Below, in pieces: positions 35,637-39,588 of a DNA stretch of 39,588 nucleotides (within the stretch, counting starts at the first letter, position 1; each line of letters opens with the position of its first letter). The position numbers and the translations under genes were made by a program. The notes under the pieces were generated by a model. The model saw nothing but the letters and a program-made list of their open reading frames with translations. It did not search any database and was not told the DNA's origin. The stretch lies in assembly GCA_937925645.1 (NCBI GenBank), contig CALAMB010000011.1:1-39588 (forward strand), in the 5' to 3' direction. Source of the stretch: an uncultured Acidobacteriota bacterium (GTDB lineage: Bacteria; Acidobacteriota; JAAYUB01).

Positions 35637-36164
35637 ATGCCGGCCGCGTCCCATCGCATCCGGCTCGAGAGAGGCGACATCACCCGCCTGGCGGTGGACG
35701 CCATCGTCAACGCGGCCAACACCTCCCTGCTGGGCGGCGGCGGGGTGGACGGCGCCATCCACCGGGCCGCCGGTCCCCAGCTCCTGGCCGAGTGCCGCAC
35801 CCTGGGCGGCTGCCCCACGGGAGAGGCCCGCATCACCCGGGGCTATCGCCTGCCGGCCCGCTTCGTCATCCACACCGTGGGGCCGGTCTACTCCGGCCGC
35901 CCCCAGGATGCACGCCTCCTGGCCGCCTGCTATCGCAACAGCCTGCAACTGGCCCTGGATCGACGTCTGGCGACCATCGCCTTTCCGGCCATCAGTTGCG
36001 GGGTCTACGGATACCCCATCGCCGAGGCCGCCCGCATCGCCCTGGAGACCACCGCGGCCGTTCTCGGCACCACCGATCAGATCCGGGAGACGATTTTCGT
36101 TCTGTTTTCGGACGTCGCCCTGACGGTCTATCGGCAATGCCTGGCAGCCCTGGAATCCCCATGA
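35637..36164 (+). CDS. ymdB: YmdB-type macro-domain protein, O-acetyl-ADP-ribose deacetylase
   Basis: The 175-residue product is one macro domain, close to the 177 residues of E. coli YmdB. Visible motifs are RGDIT (12-16), [18 protein letters not shown] (25-42, with Asn28 and Asp38 matching the catalytic Asn25 and Asp35 of YmdB), CPTGEARIT (59-67), VIHTVGPVY (77-85) and [13 protein letters not shown] (115-127). The family hydrolyses O-acetyl-ADP-ribose and can reverse mono-ADP-ribosylation in the cytoplasm. I chose the ATG at 35637 over upstream in-frame codons because AGGAA (35626-35630) is correctly spaced and the domain begins there. It is divergent from the giant gene and ends 110 bp before the selenoprotein gene, which has its own promoter-like sequence. 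Substrate in this organism is unknown. Confidence 0.9.
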   Translation: MPAASHRIRLERGDITRLAVDAIVNAANTSLLGGGGVDGAIHRAAGPQLLAECRTLGGCPTGEARITRGYRLPARFVIHTVGPVYSGRPQDARLLAACYRNSLQLALDRRLATIAFPAISCGVYGYPIAEAARIALETTAAVLGTTDQIRETIFVLFSDVALTVYRQCLAALESP

Positions 36165-36170
36165 TCCTCA

Positions 36171-36199
36171 TTGACAAAGCCGCTGTCCGGCATTAGGTT
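36171..36199 (+). promoter_or_regulatory. Sigma-70-like promoter for the selenoprotein gene
   Basis: TTGACA (36171-36176) is followed after exactly 17 bases by TAGGTT (36194-36199), a weak -10 match. Transcription would begin near 36206, about 70 bases before the ATG. It lies immediately after the macro-domain stop codon. Confidence 0.5.
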
Positions 36200-36274
36200 G
36201 GTCGCGTTGCCCGTAGCGGCACCCTGCACGGGATCGAAACTGTCGGGTTTGTTTCATTATCCAAGGAGGTTATC

Positions 36275-36589
36275 ATGCTCGAGGTCACGACTGCGGCGAC
36301 CGAACAGATCGCCGAATACTTCAAGGGGCGGGAAGTTCAGCCGATCCGCATCTTTCTCAACGAGGGTGGCTGAGGGGGGCCGTCTCTGGCCATGGCTCTG
36401 GATGAGCCGCGCGATACGGACGAAAGCTTTCCCGTGAACGGATTCACCTTCCTGATCAACAAGGATTTCCTGACCAAGGTCCAGCCCATCAAGGTCGATT
36501 TCACGGGCTTCGGCTTCAAGCTGGACTGCGGGATCCAGTTCGGCGGCGGGGGCTGTTCGGGCTGTGGATCGTCGCAGACCTGCGGCTGA
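36275..36589 (+). CDS. HesB/IscA-like selenoprotein (UGA-encoded Sec33)
   Basis: The ATG at 36275 follows a perfect AAGGAGGT (36263-36270). The frame runs 32 codons to TGA at 36371-36373 and continues in the same phase for 71 codons to a final TGA (36587-36589), giving 104 residues. The context FLNEGG-U-GGPSLAMALDEP places Sec where A-type carriers have their first ligand cysteine (Cys35 of IscA). The tail GGGGCSGCGSSQTCG supplies Cys94, Cys97 and Cys103 in the place of the usual CGCG. HesB-like selenoproteins are known from Deltaproteobacteria, where Cys homologues read GG-C-GG. A hairpin behind the UGA fits a bacterial SECIS. The A-type family carries Fe-S clusters or iron, so a cytoplasmic metal/Fe-S or redox role is inferred. 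Ordinary gene calling would split or miss it: only the part after UGA, from the internal ATG at 36392, looks open. SelA/B/C/D genes are not in the window. Confidence 0.88.
36371..36408 (+). promoter_or_regulatory. UGA codon with bacterial SECIS-like hairpin
   Basis: GGCUC (36394-36398) pairs with GAGCC (36404-36408) around the loop UGGAU. The loop lies about 26-30 bases after UGA (36371-36373) and has G at its second position. That fits the general bacterial SECIS rule of a small apical stem-loop, 16-37 bases downstream, with a G among the first two loop bases. An alternative GGCC/GGCC stem (36378-36381 with 36388-36391) also exists. Confidence 0.6.
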
Positions 36590-36613
36590 TACCCGACGGG
36601 TCCTTTGCATGCA

Positions 36614-36646
36614 ACGAGGGGCGCTTCGCCGCGAAGCGCCCCTCGT
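36614..36646 (+). terminator. Strong 15-bp hairpin between the selenoprotein and ycaO genes
   Basis: A perfect 15-bp inverted repeat (36614-36628 with 36632-36646) encloses a 3-base CCG loop. Only GTTT follows, so the T tract is weak. It may be a partial terminator or attenuator that lowers ycaO expression, or an mRNA-stabilising element after the selenoprotein frame. Confidence 0.6.
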
Positions 36647-36663
36647 GTTTACCGGAGATTGCC

Positions 36664-38412
36664 ATGCCCCCTCGTCCCCTGGTGCTGCGCGACGCCCCCA
36701 AGGGGTTCCATGCCGATGTGGAAAAAATCGTCCCCCCCGAGGAAACCGTGGCCCGCCTGCGGCGTCGTCTGGCCGCCCTGGATCTGGACATCCTCGCGGA
36801 AACCCGGCGCATCGACAACGGGAGGCTTGGCATTCCGGTCTATTTCAGCATCTGCGGTCGCGACGCGCGGCGCGTGATCGGCAACCGCAAGCAGATGGGC
36901 AAAGGGGCCACCCCGGCCCAAGCCGAAGCCAGCGCCGTGATGGAACTGGCGGAACGCTACAGCCTCTTCAGCTTCAAACAGGAGGAGGCCAACTTCACCA
37001 CCGCCACGGCCCGGTCCCTGGGGACCGAGGCCATCGCCTCCCAGCGGCTGGCCCAGTCGGTGCACGACGCCTCGGACGAGGGCGCCATCGCCCTGGAGGT
37101 CCTGGCCGACCTGCCCCTGCGCTGGACCTGGGCCCACGACCTGACCGCCGGGCGGACCGTGCGGATCCCCTTCGACTGGTTCTACGCCATCAATGCCTAC
37201 AACGGTCCGGCGGCCGGCAACGGGGCCGAGGAGGCCATCTGCCAGGGAATCTGTGAAGTGGTGGAACGCCACGTCTCGGCCCGCATCGACCGCTCCCGCC
37301 CGGCCCTGCCCGCCATCGATGCGGACTCGGTGGCCGATCCGGTCTGCCGCGACCTGATGGAAAAATTTCAGCGCCGCGGCGTGGTCCTGCACCTCTCCGA
37401 TTTCAGCCTCGACACGGGAATTCCCAGCATCGGCGTCCTGGCCTGGGACCCGGCCACCTTTCCGGGCCGCAGTGAAATCGTCTGGACGGCCGGCACCGCC
37501 ACCAGCCCGGCCCGCGCCCTGAGCCGCACCTTGACCGAGGTGGCCCAGCTGGCCGGCGACTTCGACAGCGGGACCAACTTCGAGGCCAGCGGACTGCCCA
37601 AGTTCACGGATCCGTCCCAGGCCGCCTTCGTCACCGCCCCTGGCCCCCGCCGCCGCCTGGACGAGCTGCCCGATCTTTCCCACGCCAACATCCGGGTGGA
37701 AGTGGACCGGCTGATCCGGACCCTGGCGGATCGCGGCATGCCGGTCCTGCTGGTGGACATCACCCATCCCCGGCTCTGCGTGCCGGCCTTCTACACCATC
37801 GTGCCCGGAGCCTGTTTCCGGGAGCGGGCGCCGCAGATCAGCGCCGGGCTGGTCACGGCCAAGCTCATCGCCGAGACCCGACCCGCCGCGGAAGCCCTGG
37901 CGCGTCTGGAAGATTTCAACCGCCTGCTGCCGGACCGCCACTTCATCCACTTCTACGAGGGCGTCTGCCTGCTGGAGCTGGAGCGCCTCGACGCGGCCCT
38001 GACCCATTTGCGCAGGGCCGCCCGGATGGCTCCGCCCCGAGAGGATCTGGCCAGCATCCAGGTCTACATCGCCACGGCCCTCACCCGGGCCCAGCGCTGG
38101 GCGGAGGCCCTCGAAGCCCTGGAAGCCGCGGCGGCCCTGGACGAGCGGCGCAGCGACGTGCACAACCTCATGGGGTTCTGCCATTTCAAGCGCGGCGACC
38201 ACCGCCGGGCCATCGCCTGCTTTGAACGGGTCCTGGCCATCGATCCCGGTTCGGCCATCGACCACGCCAACATCGGGGTCAACCTCCAGGCCCTGGGCGA
38301 GATCGAGCGGGCCGTGGAAGCCTATCAGACGGCCCTGAGCCTGGATCCGGGCATCCCCTTCGCCTGGAAGAACCTGCTCCAATTGCAGGCCGGGGGGGGA
38401 GTGGTCGACTGA
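36664..38412 (+). CDS. YcaO-family ATP-dependent protein with C-terminal TPR repeats
   Basis: The product has 582 residues, close to E. coli YcaO (586). The start follows GGAG at 36654-36657. ATP/Mg-binding YcaO motifs are visible: GKGATPAQAEASAVMELAER (79-98), NGPAAGNGAEEAICQGICEV (180-199) followed by VERH, and VPAFYTIVPGA (373-383). About residues 424-575 form TPR-like helices (AEALEALEAAAALDE, RAIACFERVLAIDPGS, RAVEAYQTALSLDPG). YcaO proteins activate backbone amides with ATP to form azolines or thioamides. E. coli YcaO, which also has an extra C-terminal helical domain, instead influences RimO-dependent methylthiolation of ribosomal protein S12. No cyclodehydratase partner, TfuA or dehydrogenase is nearby. 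The gene is 75 bp behind the selenoprotein gene on the same strand, so a shared operon and role are likely. The exact substrate is unknown. Confidence 0.9.
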   Translation: MPPRPLVLRDAPKGFHADVEKIVPPEETVARLRRRLAALDLDILAETRRIDNGRLGIPVYFSICGRDARRVIGNRKQMGKGATPAQAEASAVMELAERYSLFSFKQEEANFTTATARSLGTEAIASQRLAQSVHDASDEGAIALEVLADLPLRWTWAHDLTAGRTVRIPFDWFYAINAYNGPAAGNGAEEAICQGICEVVERHVSARIDRSRPALPAIDADSVADPVCRDLMEKFQRRGVVLHLSDFSLDTGIPSIGVLAWDPATFPGRSEIVWTAGTATSPARALSRTLTEVAQLAGDFDSGTNFEASGLPKFTDPSQAAFVTAPGPRRRLDELPDLSHANIRVEVDRLIRTLADRGMPVLLVDITHPRLCVPAFYTIVPGACFRERAPQISAGLVTAKLIAETRPAAEALARLEDFNRLLPDRHFIHFYEGVCLLELERLDAALTHLRRAARMAPPREDLASIQVYIATALTRAQRWAEALEALEAAAALDERRSDVHNLMGFCHFKRGDHRRAIACFERVLAIDPGSAIDHANIGVNLQALGEIERAVEAYQTALSLDPGIPFAWKNLLQLQAGGGVVD

Positions 38413-38431
38413 GGGCCTGAACTCCTTTTTT
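38396..38431 (+). terminator. Weak terminator-like structure after ycaO
   Basis: GGAGT (38398-38402) can pair with ACTCC (38421-38425), followed directly by six T (38426-38431). The loop is long (18 bases) and the stem overlaps the stop codon region, so strength is doubtful. Confidence 0.35.
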
Positions 38432-38463
38432 GCGTTCTCCGCGGATCCGAGTGACCCCTGTTC

Positions 38464-38478
38464 GCGGTTAAAAACCGC
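38464..38478. other. Small inverted repeat between convergent genes
   Basis: GCGGTT and AACCGC form a 6-bp stem around AAA between the convergent ycaO and parA genes. On the minus strand the T run falls in the loop rather than behind the stem, so it is at best a weak terminator for parA. Confidence 0.25.
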
Positions 38479-38508
38479 TCCCACCGCGATGTGCGCCGTC
38501 TTCCCGGA

Positions 38509-39312
38509 TCATCCCGGCCCGATCCCCAGACGCCGCCCCAATTCCTCGGCCAGGGCCAGGTAATCCCGGGCCCCGGTGCTGGCGGGCTGGAAAAAGACCA
38601 CCGGGGCGCCGGCATCGGCGCTTTCGGCGATGGTGGTATTGACCCGGATCACCGCGTCGCAGAGCAGATCCCGGGTGCGCGCATCGTCGCGCAGCTGGCG
38701 CAGGACGTGATTGGCCACCCGGGTACGGCCGTCGAAAAGGGTGGCCACCACGCCGGCCAGGGCCAAATCCGGGTTGATCTCCTCGCGGATGGCCGCGATG
38801 GTGTCGAAAAGCTCGGCCAGGGCGCTGAAGGCGTAAGGGTGGGTCTGACAGGGGACCAGGACCTGACTGGCGGCGGAAAAGACATTGACCGTCAGCAGGG
38901 ACAGGCTCGGCGGGGTATCGATGAAGACCAGGTCATAGTCCCCCACCACCGGGGCCAGCCCCCGCCGCAGCCGGTTCTCCCTTCCATATTCACCGGCCAG
39001 TTCGATGTCCGCCCCGGCCAGATCCGGATGCGCGCCGATCAGATCCAGCCCCGGCCAGGCCGTGGCGGACACCGCCTGGCGGGCCACCGGTTCCTTGTGG
39101 CGCATGATGACGTCGTAGGCCGAGGGCCGGCCGTCCCGCTCACGCAGGCCCAGCCCCCAGGTGGCGTTGGCCTGGGGGTCCAGGTCCACCACCAGCACCC
39201 GCTGCCCGGCGAGGCTGAAGGCCGCCGCCAGGTTGACCACCGTGGCGGTCTTGCCCACCCCTCCCTTTTCGTTGGCCACGGCGATGATTCGGGTGTTGCG
39301 TTCTGCGGTCAT
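38509..39312 (-). CDS. ParA/Soj-type partition ATPase
   Basis: The product is 267 residues from the ATG at 39312, chosen because GAGGAG lies just upstream (about 39321-39326) and the family start is right there; the frame extends 27 codons further without support. It has the deviant Walker A KGGVGKT (16-22), the A' segment VLVVDLDPQANAT (39-51) and Walker B YDLVFIDTPPS (about 126-136). ParA ATPases dimerise on ATP, bind DNA or nucleoid nonspecifically and position chromosomes, plasmids or protein complexes such as chemosensory arrays. No parB or parS is in the window. The gene directly follows the small partial gene at 39339-39545 (26-bp gap), so they are probably co-transcribed and may share a cargo. 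Confidence 0.92.
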   Translation of the reverse strand: MTAERNTRIIAVANEKGGVGKTATVVNLAAAFSLAGQRVLVVDLDPQANATWGLGLRERDGRPSAYDVIMRHKEPVARQAVSATAWPGLDLIGAHPDLAGADIELAGEYGRENRLRRGLAPVVGDYDLVFIDTPPSLSLLTVNVFSAASQVLVPCQTHPYAFSALAELFDTIAAIREEINPDLALAGVVATLFDGRTRVANHVLRQLRDDARTRDLLCDAVIRVNTTIAESADAGAPVVFFQPASTGARDYLALAEELGRRLGIGPG

Positions 39313-39338
39313 GTCGCTCTCCTCGATCTGTGTTGGCG

Positions 39339-39545
39339 TTACTCCGGGGGGGTGGGGGGACAGCCCTCCGGTGCCTGGGCCCGCGGGGCGCACAGGGCCT
39401 GGTGCAAGGCGGCCAGGGTGCGGCCCAGGGCCTCCGCTTCGGTTTCCAGGACCGACAATCGCGCGGCGGTCTGCTGACGCCCCGACCCCTGGAATTCCAC
39501 CCGCCCCGCCATCTGGGACAAGTCCTCGCCGTAGGCCCGCAACCG
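39339..39545 (-). CDS. 3' end of a small helical protein upstream of parA (5' truncated)
   Basis: About 69 codons remain before the TAA at 39341-39339; the 5' part is lost at the adapter junction, so no genuine start is visible. The sequence includes LSQMAGRVEFQGSGRQQ followed by a helical ARLSVLETEAEALGRTLAAL and a Pro-rich tail. The V-E-F-Q-x-x-x-R-Q-Q phrase resembles the QFQD-x-x-RQ helix seen in some chemotaxis-related proteins; this is a weak similarity judged by eye. It ends 26 bp before parA on the same strand. Confidence 0.6.
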   Translation of the reverse strand, partial: RLRAYGEDLSQMAGRVEFQGSGRQQTAARLSVLETEAEALGRTLAALHQALCAPRAQAPEGCPPTPPE

Positions 39546-39588
39546 AGATCGGAAGAGCGTCGTGTAGGGAAAGAGTGTAGATCTCGGT
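39546..39588. other. Illumina sequencing adapter at the contig end
   Basis: The last 43 bases begin AGATCGGAAGAGC, continue as the standard TruSeq-type adapter and end in AGATCTCGGT. They are not genomic. Any reading frame across this point is artificial; on the plus strand it gives the typical adapter peptide IGRASCRERV. Confidence 0.97.

Noticed and set aside
36392..36589. Separate 65-residue protein starting at the internal ATG
   Set aside because: It has no ribosome binding site and would start in the middle of the HesB-like domain; it is the part of the selenoprotein after UGA.
36257..36610. 117-codon minus-strand frame opposite the selenoprotein gene
   Set aside because: It is the complement of a well-supported gene with a perfect ribosome binding site and shows no family features.
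36649..38484. 611-codon minus-strand frame opposite ycaO
   Set aside because: Codon-aligned antisense shadow of the YcaO coding sequence.

Overview
The window is 39.6 kb of GC-rich bacterial DNA, about 89% of it taken up by one minus-strand reading frame. The giant LEPR-XLL/RTX surface protein, the HesB-like protein with an in-frame UGA, the YcaO-TPR protein and the codon use together suggest a sulfate-reducer-like member of the Desulfobacterota. This is an inference from gene content; no rRNA or tRNA is present. The right end (39546-39588) is Illumina adapter sequence, so the window ends at a raw contig edge.

Region 1 (1-35194, minus strand): a modular giant adhesin-like protein. It starts at about 35194 with an LEPR-XLL motif and runs 10,181 residues to an in-frame TAA at 4649-4651. 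The same frame then stays open to the window edge, adding 1,549 codons that include a C-type-lectin-like domain and a coiled coil. It therefore looks like a single gene of at least 11,730 codons, either broken by a nonsense codon or split in two. From N to C terminus: LEPR-XLL motif; autotransporter-type beta patch; repeated barrel-like modules; long arrays of an 11-residue repeat; EF-hand-like aspartate loops; an internal RTX calcium-binding block; hemagglutinin-like beta-helix stretches; about 15 tandem modules of 100-130 residues resembling the flagellin/FliD 'IN' motif; a 7-residue repeat; a helical region; the TAA; the lectin-like domain; more beta-helix; a Gln-rich coiled coil.

Region 2 (35195-36164): a 442-bp divergent intergenic region with a TTGACA box and a palindromic operator-like site for the giant gene, then a plus-strand YmdB-type macro-domain protein.

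Region 3 (36165-38412, plus strand): a predicted promoter, a HesB/IscA-like selenoprotein (UGA at codon 33, SECIS-like hairpin behind it), a strong 15-bp hairpin, and a YcaO protein with C-terminal TPRs. The selenoprotein keeps A-type carrier ligand positions (Sec33 plus a Cys/Gly-rich tail). The adjacent YcaO suggests, without proving it, that the two act together in Fe-S/metal handling or backbone modification.

Region 4 (38509-39545, minus strand): a ParA-type ATPase preceded by the 3' end of a small helical protein that is cut off by the adapter junction.

The long plus-strand frames across 0.6-34 kb are codon-aligned antisense shadows of the giant gene. No tRNA, rRNA, CRISPR array, insertion sequence or integrase was seen.
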